Assembly: GCF_033096465.1 (NCBI RefSeq)
Contig: NZ_AP028156.1
Coordinates: 2,250,501-2,314,500 of the forward strand
From: Blautia luti
Lineage (GTDB): Bacteria; Bacillota; Clostridia; Lachnospirales; Lachnospiraceae
Length of the DNA: 64,000 bases
Direction of reading: 5' to 3'
Positions 56,599 through 64,000 of the stretch are shown here, piece after piece. The translations under genes were made by a program, and so were the position numbers. How positions within the stretch are numbered: the stretch's first letter is position 1; every line of letters starts with the position of its first letter. The notes below the pieces were generated by a model, which made no database searches, was not told the origin of the DNA, and saw only the letters and a program-made list of their open reading frames with translations.

Positions 56599-57375
56599 TT
56601 AAATATAAAGAATAAAATCATCCTGTTTCTTCTTGAAGCACACTAATCCGATGATGATCGCTGCCACTGAAAAGCCCAGTGCATATAAGAAATATTCTAT
56701 ATTCATAGGTTTTCCAAATACAGCACATCTGAAAATATCAATTGTACAGTATAACGGATTATATTTCAGGATCCATGCCCATCCACTCTTTAACAGTTTC
56801 GTCGGATAATAGAAGATCGCGCAGGTATACATTACCAGCATCAGACCTACTGACCACAGATATTCCATATCCCTGAAAAATACACCGATAGTTGCCAGGA
56901 TCATTCCGAATCCATATGCCAGGCCGAAGATCAAAATCAGCGCAACCGGTGCTTGGATCAGATAAACCGTCGGCTTCACTCCCAGAACCACGCTTACAAT
57001 TGCAAGCACGATCAGTGAGATCAGAAAGATCACATAGTTAAAAAGTACACTGGACAGAGGATAGAGATATTTCGGCACATACACCTTCTTGATCATCGCC
57101 GAGTTCTGCCTGATAGATTTCAGGGCAGCCTTCGTGGACTGTGAGAAAAAGCTGTACAGCAGTCGTCCTGTCAGAATATATACAGGGAAAGTTTTGTCAG
57201 TATTTCCGTAAAGGGTACCAAATACAATGGTAAGCACGATCATGGTAAGCAGAGGTTCCAGCATGGACCACACAATTCCCAGATAAGAACGTCTGTATTT
57301 CAGCTTGATGCCCTTTTTTACCAGTTCGCCCAGAAGGAACTGGTACTGTCTAAAATTGTCAACGTATTTTTTCAT
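56599..57375 (-). CDS. tagG: Teichoic acid/polysaccharide ABC exporter permease
   Basis: 258 residues, ABC-2 type permease with about six spans. The N-terminal amphipathic segment has KYRRSYLGIVWSMLEPL (about 25-41), the classic TagG/Wzm phrase. Together with the next gene it exports the lipid-linked polymer across the membrane. First gene of the nine-gene cluster, with a good promoter upstream. Confidence 0.93.
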   Translation of the reverse strand: MKKYVDNFRQYQFLLGELVKKGIKLKYRRSYLGIVWSMLEPLLTMIVLTIVFGTLYGNTDKTFPVYILTGRLLYSFFSQSTKAALKSIRQNSAMIKKVYVPKYLYPLSSVLFNYVIFLISLIVLAIVSVVLGVKPTVYLIQAPVALILIFGLAYGFGMILATIGVFFRDMEYLWSVGLMLVMYTCAIFYYPTKLLKSGWAWILKYNPLYCTIDIFRCAVFGKPMNIEYFLYALGFSVAAIIIGLVCFKKKQDDFILYI

Positions 57376-57460
57376 GTTCTCTCCATCGTTTCTATTTTAT
57401 TTATTTGCTCCTTAACCGGCTTCTCGGATTAACTGCTTAACTCAAGATAAGCCACCTTGT

Positions 57461-57489
57461 ACTGTAGCATATTCTTTGTCCTCTTGCAA
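57461..57489 (-). promoter_or_regulatory. Promoter of the teichoic-type cluster
   Basis: TTGCAA (plus 57484-57489) and TACAGT (plus 57461-57466) on the minus strand, 17-bp spacer with an extended TG before the -10. The leader to tagG is about 80 bases. I see no second promoter inside the cluster. Confidence 0.6.
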
Positions 57490-57531
57490 CCGGTATCCTT
57501 ATATTTTTTCCTCTGAAGCTGCCAAAAACGC

Positions 57532-57569
57532 AAAAATGATCCCGGGCTTTGAAAAAGCACCGGGATCAT
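57532..57569 (-). terminator. Terminator of the SPFH/TPM operon
   Basis: ATGATCCCGGGC (57536-57547) pairs with GCACCGGGATCAT (57557-57569) with one bulge; the minus-strand T run follows (plus 57532-57536 is A). Confidence 0.8.
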
Positions 57570-57575
57570 CAGGGA

Positions 57576-58394
57576 TCAGAAAGAACCTCCGGAACCACCA
57601 TGGGTCTCTCCTGAAGAGCTTGTATGAGTACTGCTTCCTCCGCCTGAAGAATCCTCCTTGGGCTTCGCAGTACGGCTGACCTGATTATACAGGAACATAT
57701 CCCCGCATCTTGTAAGATTCAGGCTGTTCTTTTTCATATAATCTGCTGCATCCGGCTTCATGCGGACTGTTTTCATCTGGCTGCGCATGGTTCCCGTAAT
57801 GATCAGTGCCAGAGCCAGACCAATCCCCAGAGAAATCAGGATCCAGACCGGAGACATGGGCTCCTGCGGCATATTTCCTGTATCATATGGTTCCCCGTCC
57901 TCTGCCTGAATGATAAATTCTTCGCACAGACTGGCAAAACTGTCAAAGGCGTCATAATAATTTCCGTCAGACAGATCACTTTTTATCTGATCCTGTATGT
58001 ATTCCAGCCCGCTGTCTGTAAAGGTATCGATCGCATCTCCATGGGTACTCATCCAGAATTTACGTTCTGACATGGTGACCAGAAACAGGATTCCGCTTTT
58101 GTCCTCTCCCATTCCATAGCCTTTATAATCAAAATAATCATCCGCATAGTCCATGGGTTCTGCCCCGTTGATGCTCTCTTCTGTCACAACTGCCACATCA
58201 CAGTCATAATCTTCACTGATCTGATCCAGCCTGCTTTCCAGTCTTTTCTCCTCCTGCTCAGAAAGCAGATCGCCGTCATCCACCAGTCTCGCAGGATGTG
58301 TTTCTGCTGCCTGGCTCTCCACAGCCGGAACTGTAAAAAGGCAGGATACTGTCATAACAGCTGCAAGACACACAGGTATTATCTTTTTCTTCAT
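57576..58394 (-). CDS. TPM domain membrane protein (YdjH-like)
   Basis: 272 residues. A signal peptide or first span (about 5-28), an extracytoplasmic TPM domain (about 30-170; DDGDLLSEQEEKRLESRL, VAVVTEESINGA, GILFLVTMSERKFWMSTHG), a membrane span (about 195-217) and a cytoplasmic end rich in Gly/Ser/His (STHTSSSGETHGGSGGSF). It resembles B. subtilis YdjH, part of a membrane-anchoring complex for an SPFH protein. ATG 58394 is chosen for the signal peptide; a longer frame overlaps the upstream gene. It is 17 bases after the zinc-ribbon gene. Confidence 0.85.
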   Translation of the reverse strand: MKKKIIPVCLAAVMTVSCLFTVPAVESQAAETHPARLVDDGDLLSEQEEKRLESRLDQISEDYDCDVAVVTEESINGAEPMDYADDYFDYKGYGMGEDKSGILFLVTMSERKFWMSTHGDAIDTFTDSGLEYIQDQIKSDLSDGNYYDAFDSFASLCEEFIIQAEDGEPYDTGNMPQEPMSPVWILISLGIGLALALIITGTMRSQMKTVRMKPDAADYMKKNSLNLTRCGDMFLYNQVSRTAKPKEDSSGGGSSTHTSSSGETHGGSGGSF

Positions 58395-58411
58395 ATACAC
58401 AGTCCTCCTCC

Positions 58412-59500
58412 CTAATAGATCAACATTACTGCCAGGTAAGCAGCTGCCGAACACAGGATCGTCAGGCCTGCCAGCCATTTGGCATATGCTCCGTTATCAA
58501 TTGGAAGATTACCTGTCATTTTCCCGGTCTGTCCGTTCATTGCGAAAAGATACTTTTTCCCCTTCCAGGTGGTATTAAGGATCCATACAGGGTATAATGC
58601 ATATTTCGCTTCTCCCCCATATACCTGCAGGCTGGTGCTCTCCTGTGTTACTGTAGCATAACCTTTTACCGTATTTCGCAGCACTTCCTGGGCACTTATT
58701 TTCATACGCTCCTGGGCCCGGTCCGTGCTCTCTCTGGCATCTACATCATATTTATCAGCCAGATATCCGGCCAGATATGCTGTCTGAAAATCAACAGCCT
58801 CCTCAATCCTGAAAGGTTCAATGGATTCCATCAGATCATCTGCCATTTTGGTGGAACCATCTACCGGCACACTGGCAAATGACATATTTCCGCTTCTGAA
58901 AACAGAATAATAGTTTGTTTCCGTATAGTCATAATCCTTATCGCTCCATACCCTGATTTTCGTAGCTTTGTATCTTGCATCTGCATTCACATCAGCATCA
59001 AAGAGCCAGAAAGGCACATAGACACCTTTGATCTCATCAATATGGTTCTCCTGACGGAAAACCCTGGGCAAAAGCGGCCTGCCCTTAATATGTCTGTAGT
59101 ATGCTTCCTTCGCAGCTTTCTTATCCAGCTTGAAAGGTATGACCAGATCCGGCTTTAATGTACCGCTGAATTTCTCAGTCATGATCACCGGATTTCCGCA
59201 GTACGGACAGCTGGATGCACCTGTATTCTCATCTGCTACGATCTCGCCTCCGCAGGATTTGCAGGTATATACGTTCATTCCCGCAGTCTCGCCTTCCTGC
59301 CACTGGCTGCCTGCATTTGTCTTCCATTCCGTAGAAGCAGTCTTTCTTTCCTCTTCTTCACTGAGCTGTTCCTCATAAGCTTTTAATGTATCCAGATCAA
59401 ATTCCGTATCACAGTACGGGCATTTCATTTTCTGGCTGCGGCTGTCAAACTCGATAGCGCCTCCGCAGGCAGGACATTTGTATTCTTTCAGATCAGACAT
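58412..59500 (-). CDS. Zinc-ribbon membrane-anchored protein (YdjG-like)
   Basis: 362 residues. Two N-terminal zinc ribbons, CPACGG...CPYC (about 8-29) and CKSCGG...CPYCG (about 75-98), are followed by a beta-rich domain with PFKLDKKAAKEAYYRHIKGR and a C-terminal span (about 340-362). It resembles the TFIIB-type zinc-ribbon protein YdjG found next to SPFH and PspA genes. ATG 59500 is chosen because MSDLKEYKCPACGG is the conserved start. It lies 19 bases after the SPFH gene. Confidence 0.85.
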   Translation of the reverse strand: MSDLKEYKCPACGGAIEFDSRSQKMKCPYCDTEFDLDTLKAYEEQLSEEEERKTASTEWKTNAGSQWQEGETAGMNVYTCKSCGGEIVADENTGASSCPYCGNPVIMTEKFSGTLKPDLVIPFKLDKKAAKEAYYRHIKGRPLLPRVFRQENHIDEIKGVYVPFWLFDADVNADARYKATKIRVWSDKDYDYTETNYYSVFRSGNMSFASVPVDGSTKMADDLMESIEPFRIEEAVDFQTAYLAGYLADKYDVDARESTDRAQERMKISAQEVLRNTVKGYATVTQESTSLQVYGGEAKYALYPVWILNTTWKGKKYLFAMNGQTGKMTGNLPIDNGAYAKWLAGLTILCSAAAYLAVMLIY

Positions 59501-59519
59501 AGGAACCCTCCTTATGGTC

Positions 59520-60794
59520 TTATTGTCTTGGTTTTCCACATTCCGCACAGAATTTACCGGTATTTACCGCTCCACAGCTGCAGGTCCATCTGTCAGCCGG
59601 TCTGGGGCTCCCGCATTCAGAACAGAATTTTCCGGTATTTACTGCACCGCAGCTGCAGGTCCACTCTGCTGGCTGAGGTTTCGGTTTTCCGCATTCTGCA
59701 CAGAACTTGCCGGTATTCTCTGCACCGCATTCACATTTCCATGTACCGGATGCCGGTTGCATCTTTGGTGCTGCCTGTGCCTGCTGCTGCACTCCCATCT
59801 GATAAAGACTCTGCATATTGGCTCCGCCAGCCTGACTGGCCATTCCCATACCCATAAATCCTGTCATGGAACCGGCCTTATTGGAAGCTGCTGCTTTCAT
59901 GGCATCTGCCTGCGCTCCTGCCAGTGTAGCAGCTGCCATTGTAGGATCCCTGAGAATGGCATTTTTCTGTGCATCTTTGATCAGCTGTGCATCTTCTTCC
60001 GGAAGAGTAACCGGATTCATGGCAATGGACACGATCGCCAGACCTCTGGCCTGCTGCCATTTCTGTGTCAGCGCCTGATTCATGGCATCACACAGTTCCT
60101 GTACATGTCCCGGAATCGCACTTGGCCGGATCTGCATCTCGGAAATCTGTGCAAACGCAGGCTGAAGTGCACTTATAAATTCTGTTTTCAACTGAGACTC
60201 AATTTCTTCCCTGTCATACTGCTGAGCAAAATTACCGCAGACATTTGTATAAAACAGCAGCGGATCTACAATTTTATAAGAATATACTCCATTGCAGCGC
60301 ACAGATACATCAATATCCAGTCCGATATTTCTGTCTACCACTCTGAAAGGGATGGGATTGGCTGTTCCAAACTTGTTTCCTACCAGCTCTTTTGTATTAA
60401 AATAATATACTCTCTGATCTTTTCCCGTATCTCCTCCATAGGCAAAACGCTTCTTCACTGTTTCAAAGGTCTTTTTGATTCCTTCACTGAGCCCGCCTGT
60501 AAAAATACTGGGTTCTGTAGAGGTATCATAAGTAAATTCTCCCGGTTCTGCGCAGACTTCAACAACTTTGCCCTGCTCCACGATGATCATGCACTGGCCA
60601 TCTGCTACCGCGATTCCCGAACCATCGGAAATGATATTATCACTGCCTCTTTTGTTAGAGGAACGTCCCCCTATCCTTTTCTCCCCCTTCACGGCAAGAA
60701 CTTCATTATCAATTGCCTCACAGTAAAAAAATTCTTTCCACTGATCCGCCAGTGTGCTGCCTGCTGCTCCTGCAGCTGCTTTAATTAATCCCAT
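59520..60794 (-). CDS. SPFH domain protein with three C-terminal zinc ribbons (YdjI-like)
   Basis: 424 residues. An SPFH/virion-core-like domain (about 20-300, starting with DQWKEFFYCEAIDNEVLAVK) is followed by an Ala/Met/Gly-rich hinge (about 285-345) and three tandem zinc-ribbon repeats of the CxC-GKFC-ECG type (about 348-420). SPFH proteins form membrane-associated oligomers; the B. subtilis homologue YdjI works with PspA. No pspA gene is next to this operon. ATG 60794 is chosen with AAGGAG upstream. Confidence 0.88.
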   Translation of the reverse strand: MGLIKAAAGAAGSTLADQWKEFFYCEAIDNEVLAVKGEKRIGGRSSNKRGSDNIISDGSGIAVADGQCMIIVEQGKVVEVCAEPGEFTYDTSTEPSIFTGGLSEGIKKTFETVKKRFAYGGDTGKDQRVYYFNTKELVGNKFGTANPIPFRVVDRNIGLDIDVSVRCNGVYSYKIVDPLLFYTNVCGNFAQQYDREEIESQLKTEFISALQPAFAQISEMQIRPSAIPGHVQELCDAMNQALTQKWQQARGLAIVSIAMNPVTLPEEDAQLIKDAQKNAILRDPTMAAATLAGAQADAMKAAASNKAGSMTGFMGMGMASQAGGANMQSLYQMGVQQQAQAAPKMQPASGTWKCECGAENTGKFCAECGKPKPQPAEWTCSCGAVNTGKFCSECGSPRPADRWTCSCGAVNTGKFCAECGKPRQ

Positions 60795-60926
60795 AGAATG
60801 CTCCTTTCTCAAAGCTTATGCTCTTTGCAATAACAGTAATACAAATTCTTTAATCTGCTATGAACCCCAAACTCCCTTTTTCTGTCATCTTTTTGCATTT
60901 GCGGGAGTCTTTTCATTTATACATAA

Positions 60927-60935
60927 AGTATACCA
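60927..60935 (-). promoter_or_regulatory. Extended -10 of the SPFH operon
   Basis: The minus strand reads TGGTATACT (TATACT at plus 60927-60932), an extended -10 without a clear -35. The 309-bp gap 60795-61103 contains this promoter, two terminators for the flavodoxin transcript and no gene. Confidence 0.4.
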
Positions 60936-60990
60936 TATTCTTTCGATTATTTCTTTCTTTTTTATTATATTTTTACAATTTTCTTCTCAT

Positions 60991-61018
60991 AAAAAAAGAA
61001 TCCTGCCCGGAGGGCTTC
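60991..61018 (-). terminator. Second terminator downstream of flavodoxin
   Basis: GAAGCCC-TCC-GGGC hairpin with outer pairs (plus 60998-61018), followed on the minus strand by seven T. Confidence 0.6.
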
Positions 61019-61036
61019 TTATAAATAATAATAACA

Positions 61037-61068
61037 GAAAACCGGCAGAGCTTTTCACACCCTGCCGG
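61037..61068 (-). terminator. First terminator downstream of flavodoxin
   Basis: CCGGCAG (61042-61048) pairs with CTGCCGG (61062-61068), with TTTT following on the minus strand. Confidence 0.75.
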
Positions 61069-61103
61069 CAAAATTCTTTCTATATTATATACTCTGCAAA
61101 AAC

Positions 61104-61529
61104 TCAGCCTACTAAAGCAGCGCCTAAAGCTTTGCATGCATCTGTAGCTTCATCATCTGGCTCTTCCTGGCAGATTACACTGTCGCATACAAGATTTGCG
61201 CCTGTTTCTTTACAGGACTCTTCCCAGTTGCGCATCCATTCGCCGTCTCCCCATCCATAGGAACCAAACAGAGCAATATTTTTGCCTTTCAGGGCATCCT
61301 TACATCCGTCGAACATTGGCTCGAATTCTGTGTCTTCGAGAACTTCATCTCCCATTGCAGGGCATCCGAAAGCGATTGCATCATATTCAGCTACTTTAGA
61401 TCCGTCAAAATCCTCGCAGGTACGAAGAACAGCTTCGCCGCCTTTTTCCTTGATTCCGTCTACAACTGCGTTTGCCATTGCCTCTGTGTTTCCTGTGCTG
61501 CTCCAATATACAACTGCTACTTTACTCAT
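61104..61529 (-). CDS. Flavodoxin
   Basis: 141 residues. The FMN phosphate loop is SSTGNTEAMA (about 10-19), flavin-stacking loops are near GCPAMGDE (about 56-63) and GSYGWGDGEW (about 86-95). It is a short-chain flavodoxin electron carrier, typically replacing ferredoxin under iron limitation. ATG 61529 is chosen with AAGGAGG 9 bases upstream. It lies downstream of DUF3793, with a separate promoter/operator between them. Confidence 0.94.
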   Translation of the reverse strand: MSKVAVVYWSSTGNTEAMANAVVDGIKEKGGEAVLRTCEDFDGSKVAEYDAIAFGCPAMGDEVLEDTEFEPMFDGCKDALKGKNIALFGSYGWGDGEWMRNWEESCKETGANLVCDSVICQEEPDDEATDACKALGAALVG

Positions 61530-61595
61530 GATCAAAATCCTCCTTAAAATTCGCTCTGCTTCCTCTTTGCTACAAAGCCATAATTTATTATAATG

Positions 61596-61621
61596 AAAAG
61601 TCGTACGGCTTTTCTATTATA
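61596..61621 (-). promoter_or_regulatory. Flavodoxin promoter with palindromic operator
   Basis: An 18-bp near-perfect palindrome, AAAAGTCGTACGGCTTTT (61596-61613), lies just downstream of TATAAT on the minus strand (plus 61616-61621), overlapping the expected transcription start. That position suits a repressor, perhaps a metal regulator given the flavodoxin gene. The -35 is weak. Confidence 0.5.
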
Positions 61622-61630
61622 CTAATTTAT

Positions 61631-62182
61631 TTATGCTGCCACTGTCAGCTGGCGTACACTCCTGCCCTGGCTCCAGAGACGTACATATACGCTGGTGCAT
61701 TTCTTAAATTTTGCAAAAGCCTTCACTGCTTCACATTCATTGCAGTAAACTTTCCAGCAGCCCACGCATTTACAATTCTGCCCTGCGTTCTTGACAAATC
61801 CGATCACATCTCCTAACGGATATCCCAGAAATAATCCGATTTCATGAGGAAAATCTTCTCGCTGTGCCAGACGGCTTCTCAGTCTCTCCAGCGCGTATGA
61901 CGGATCTGTACTTTCATATCCATATTTCTTCATGAAATTCGCCACACCAGGTTTCTTCAGATCTTTCTCCAGACTGGAAGAACGACACACATAAATTAAT
62001 GCCTTACTTTCACTCTTACGAAGTACTGTGAGGGAAACACCTTTTTCTTTTACGCATTCATTAAAGCCATCCACGCTTTTCCATAATTTTTCCTCAGATT
62101 CATATTTATATGTAAAAAGATTTCCGGTTTTAATAGATGCTAATGTAGGTGAACAATGTTCGATCACAGATTTCTCCAGCAT
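61631..62182 (-). CDS. DUF3793 family protein
   Basis: 183 residues, matching the DUF3793 family common in gut Clostridia and often found next to flavodoxin. Visible features are HCSPTLASIKTGNLF near 9-23, FPHEIGLFLGYPLGDVIGF near 114-132, and a Cys cluster CKCVGCWKVYCNEC (about 137-150) that could bind a metal or cluster. Function unknown; its neighbour and Cys cluster suggest iron or redox homeostasis. It has a strong promoter and a leader of about 165 bases. Confidence 0.88.
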   Translation of the reverse strand: MLEKSVIEHCSPTLASIKTGNLFTYKYESEEKLWKSVDGFNECVKEKGVSLTVLRKSESKALIYVCRSSSLEKDLKKPGVANFMKKYGYESTDPSYALERLRSRLAQREDFPHEIGLFLGYPLGDVIGFVKNAGQNCKCVGCWKVYCNECEAVKAFAKFKKCTSVYVRLWSQGRSVRQLTVAA

Positions 62183-62215
62183 GTCAGGTTTCCTTTCTTA
62201 ATGTCAGAATATAAA

Positions 62216-62229
62216 TTAGTGTACGCTAA
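62216..62229. promoter_or_regulatory. Palindrome in the DUF3793 leader
   Basis: TTAGTGTACGCTAA is palindromic except for one pair that would form G-U in RNA. It sits about 35 bases before the DUF3793 start and shares a GTAC-centred dyad layout with the flavodoxin operator at 61596. Confidence 0.4.
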
Positions 62230-62273
62230 CCAGGTATCAAAAAATAAAGCTTTACGAAACATTCTATTGCTTC

Positions 62274-62348
62274 TTATGTACCGTAAGGCTTGAAGTTGCT
62301 GTTGCAGGAATACCAGCAGCGGGTTGAGTTATTCGTATCTAACTTCAT
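62274..62348 (-). CDS. Possible leaderless 24-codon ORF in the DUF3793 leader
   Basis: ATG at 62348 lies 6-8 bases after the -10, so the RNA would begin at or next to the ATG. The frame encodes 24 residues including RCWYSCNSNFKPYG and stops with TAA at 62274-62276. There is no RBS. The same bases fold into a hairpin (62298-62304 with 62314-62320) closed by GAAGTT/AACTTC (62292-62297 with 62341-62346), so it may be a structured regulatory RNA rather than a gene. Confidence 0.25.
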   Translation of the reverse strand: MKLDTNNSTRCWYSCNSNFKPYGT

Positions 62349-62353
62349 GTCTT

Positions 62354-62382
62354 AATATATACTATTTGAGATATTCTGTCAA
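62354..62382 (-). promoter_or_regulatory. Strong promoter of the DUF3793 transcript
   Basis: TTGACA (plus 62377-62382) and TATATT (plus 62354-62359) on the minus strand, spacer 17. Confidence 0.75.
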
Positions 62383-62467
62383 GTTAATTTTATATAACTT
62401 TTTTATTTTTACTATTTTTGACAAAACAGAGGAGTATGTCCCATCATACCCTCTGCTCTGCAATCTC

Positions 62468-64000
62468 TTAGTTTTCTATACAGATCGTACTTCCGACTCC
62501 CTCTTCTGTTCGTTCCTTAGTTACTATGATCTTCTTATCAATACGCTCCTTCAGCTCTGATACATGGGAAACGATCCCCACCAGTCTGCTTCCCTGACTG
62601 AGATCTTTTAATGCCCGGATTGCCTGGTCAAGTGCATCCTCATCGAGAGATCCGAAGCCTTCATCTACAAACATCGTATCAAGTTGAATTCCTCCAGAAC
62701 TTGACTGGATCTCATCGGAAAGCCCTAACGCCAGTGACAGGGATGCCTGGAATGTTTCTCCGCCGGACAGGGTCTTAACGCTTCGGATGGTTCCATTATA
62801 ATGATCTATTACATCCAGTTCCAGACCCGTTTTGCCTACCCTGCTTTTATTCTCTTTCCGGCGGACTAACTCATACTGACCGCTGCTCATAGTCATGAGA
62901 CGGATATTGGCCCGCGCAAGGATACGGTCGAAGTACTGCATCTGAATATAAGTTTCCAGCATGATCTTTGCTTTACCCGTGATTGTACCATTTGCTGTAT
63001 CTGAAAGAGATTTCATCCATTTCCAGCGGATTTCTGTTTTCAGGAGTTTCGTCTGCTGTCTGCGGATTTTCTCGTACATATCGCCATTGATCTCCAGGCG
63101 GGCATGGATTTCATCTCGTTCTGATGAAAATGCTTTCTTTTGCTGTATGAAATTTTCTTTCTGAGCATTCAGTTCCTCAACTGAAATATTTACAGCTTCT
63201 TTTAACTGCTCTGTCAGAGATGTGATCACAGAATTCAGCTCTGTCATCCTCTTCTCTAATGTTTCTTTCGCTTCTGTTACAGTTTTATAATGCGTTTCAA
63301 GCGTCTGGCGTTCCTGAGTCTGCAGCTGGATCTGAGACTGGATTTCCTCTTTCGTTTTTTCTCCCAGTTCCTTTTCCATGCTCTCTTTTTGTTTCTGCAT
63401 CTGTTCAAGTCTGGACTTCTCTGCCGCTGTCTGCTGCTGATTCTGGTTGTTCTGGTCTGTAAGTGTTGTAAGTTCTGTCTGTATTTTGTTTATTTGGGTC
63501 TCCAGAAGTTTTCTCTGCTCCAGAAGTGCGGTCAGATCTTTTTGTTTTTGTTTCAGAATATCCTGCTGCTGTTTCAACCATTCTGATGCTTTCTTTCCCT
63601 GCTGCAGAAGCAGTGATACTTCTTGTCCTTCCTGCTGATGATGCACTGCCTTACTGCTCTGATCTTGCTGCAATCCTGAATCTGCTTTCAGTTTCTGCTG
63701 TATCTCTTCACACAGCCATGCAAATATCGGCTCTTCCAGTTGATTCTGTAATTGTTCCTGAATACTCTCCTGCTGACTCTTTCTCTTTTCCAGACTGATC
63801 TGTAGCTTCTGAAATTCTTTTGCATGTTGTTCCAACTGTCCGGTGAATTTTTCCTTTTTCTTCACCAAATCCTGCTGAACTTTCTTCTGTTTTTGAATTT
63901 CTTCTAATTCTGTCTGCACCTGGCTTTCCTGAGCTTTTACGAATAGGCGTAATTCAGGATCAGCAGCTTCATTCCGAAGTATTTCCTCTGCCTTCTCTTC
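62468..64000 (-). CDS. sbcC: Exonuclease SbcC-like ATPase, N-terminus beyond window
   Basis: The frame is open through the right edge, giving about 510 C-terminal codons. They form a long Gln/Glu/Lys-rich coiled coil followed by the ABC-type C-terminal half: signature LSGGETFQASLSLALGLSDE, Walker B MFVDEGFGSLDEDALDQA and switch HVSELKERI. This is the SbcC/Rad50 arrangement; with SbcD it processes DNA hairpins and ends. sbcD would be expected upstream, outside the window. It ends about 285 bases upstream of DUF3793. Confidence 0.9.
   Translation of the reverse strand, partial: EEKAEEILRNEAADPELRLFVKAQESQVQTELEEIQKQKKVQQDLVKKKEKFTGQLEQHAKEFQKLQISLEKRKSQQESIQEQLQNQLEEPIFAWLCEEIQQKLKADSGLQQDQSSKAVHHQQEGQEVSLLLQQGKKASEWLKQQQDILKQKQKDLTALLEQRKLLETQINKIQTELTTLTDQNNQNQQQTAAEKSRLEQMQKQKESMEKELGEKTKEEIQSQIQLQTQERQTLETHYKTVTEAKETLEKRMTELNSVITSLTEQLKEAVNISVEELNAQKENFIQQKKAFSSERDEIHARLEINGDMYEKIRRQQTKLLKTEIRWKWMKSLSDTANGTITGKAKIMLETYIQMQYFDRILARANIRLMTMSSGQYELVRRKENKSRVGKTGLELDVIDHYNGTIRSVKTLSGGETFQASLSLALGLSDEIQSSSGGIQLDTMFVDEGFGSLDEDALDQAIRALKDLSQGSRLVGIVSHVSELKERIDKKIIVTKERTEEGVGSTICIEN

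Noticed and set aside
46621..57375. Teichoic-type cluster as a recent transfer island
   Set aside because: No integrase, direct repeats, tRNA or visible composition break at its borders; transfer is possible but not supported by what can be seen here.

Overview
This window looks like a chromosomal segment of an anaerobic, low-to-mid GC, spore-forming Clostridia, most likely a gut Lachnospiraceae (Blautia-like). That is inferred from a sigma-G gene beside a YlmC/YmxH gene, a DUF3793-flavodoxin pair, a giant single-chain CoA-dehydratase-activase protein, BspA-type surface repeats and the style of the non-coding DNA. The species cannot be proven from the sequence alone. Most of the window is ordinary housekeeping chromosome, densely packed and mostly on the minus strand. 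It has two accessory zones: a giant repeat-containing surface protein and a teichoic-acid/phosphopolymer cluster.

Layout. 1-2107: end of a polyamine-type ABC ATPase gene and an M20 amidohydrolase. 2114-2675: a decayed MerR-MATE efflux locus that keeps its MerR-type promoter, next to tRNA-Thr. 2808-6345: a branching-enzyme homologue whose catalytic motifs are eroded and which carries a histone-H1-like tail, divergent from a PfkB sugar kinase. 6463-13280: leuB-ilvD-ilvB-serC-serA, one minus-strand run making branched-chain amino acid intermediates and serine. 13542-15212: yajC and tgt. 15454-19695: a 1413-residue activase/dehydratase fusion. 20056-23822: hisH-hisF-ung and a SpoVB-like flippase. 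23957-26199: a two-component system. 26452-26800: tmRNA with a consensus promoter and strong terminator, followed by a wrecked prophage-type lysin gene. 27900-33343: a secreted ComEC-like metallo-hydrolase, an aldo/keto reductase, EF-P, shikimate kinase, a YqeG phosphatase and citrate synthase.

33554-41578 encodes a 2674-residue secreted protein with four nearly identical 624-bp tandem repeats. It is followed by gdhA, nrdR, ymxH, sigG and a double-domain polyphosphate kinase 2. 46621-57375 is a nine-gene minus-strand cluster (TagG/TagH exporter, acyltransferase, GT4, Stealth phosphotransferase, three TagF/TagB-type glycerophosphotransferase modules, TagD) that probably builds and exports a glycerol-phosphate surface polymer. 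57576-60794 is an SPFH / zinc-ribbon / TPM operon resembling Bacillus YdjI-YdjG-YdjH. The window ends with flavodoxin, DUF3793 and a partial sbcC.

Most notable points: the apparently dead branching enzyme fused to a basic tail; the 4 x 624 bp repeat in the surface protein; the SPFH trio without a PspA gene beside it; the palindromes, structured leader and possible leaderless 24-codon ORF around DUF3793/flavodoxin; and the lysin relic at the 3' end of ssrA, a classic integration site.
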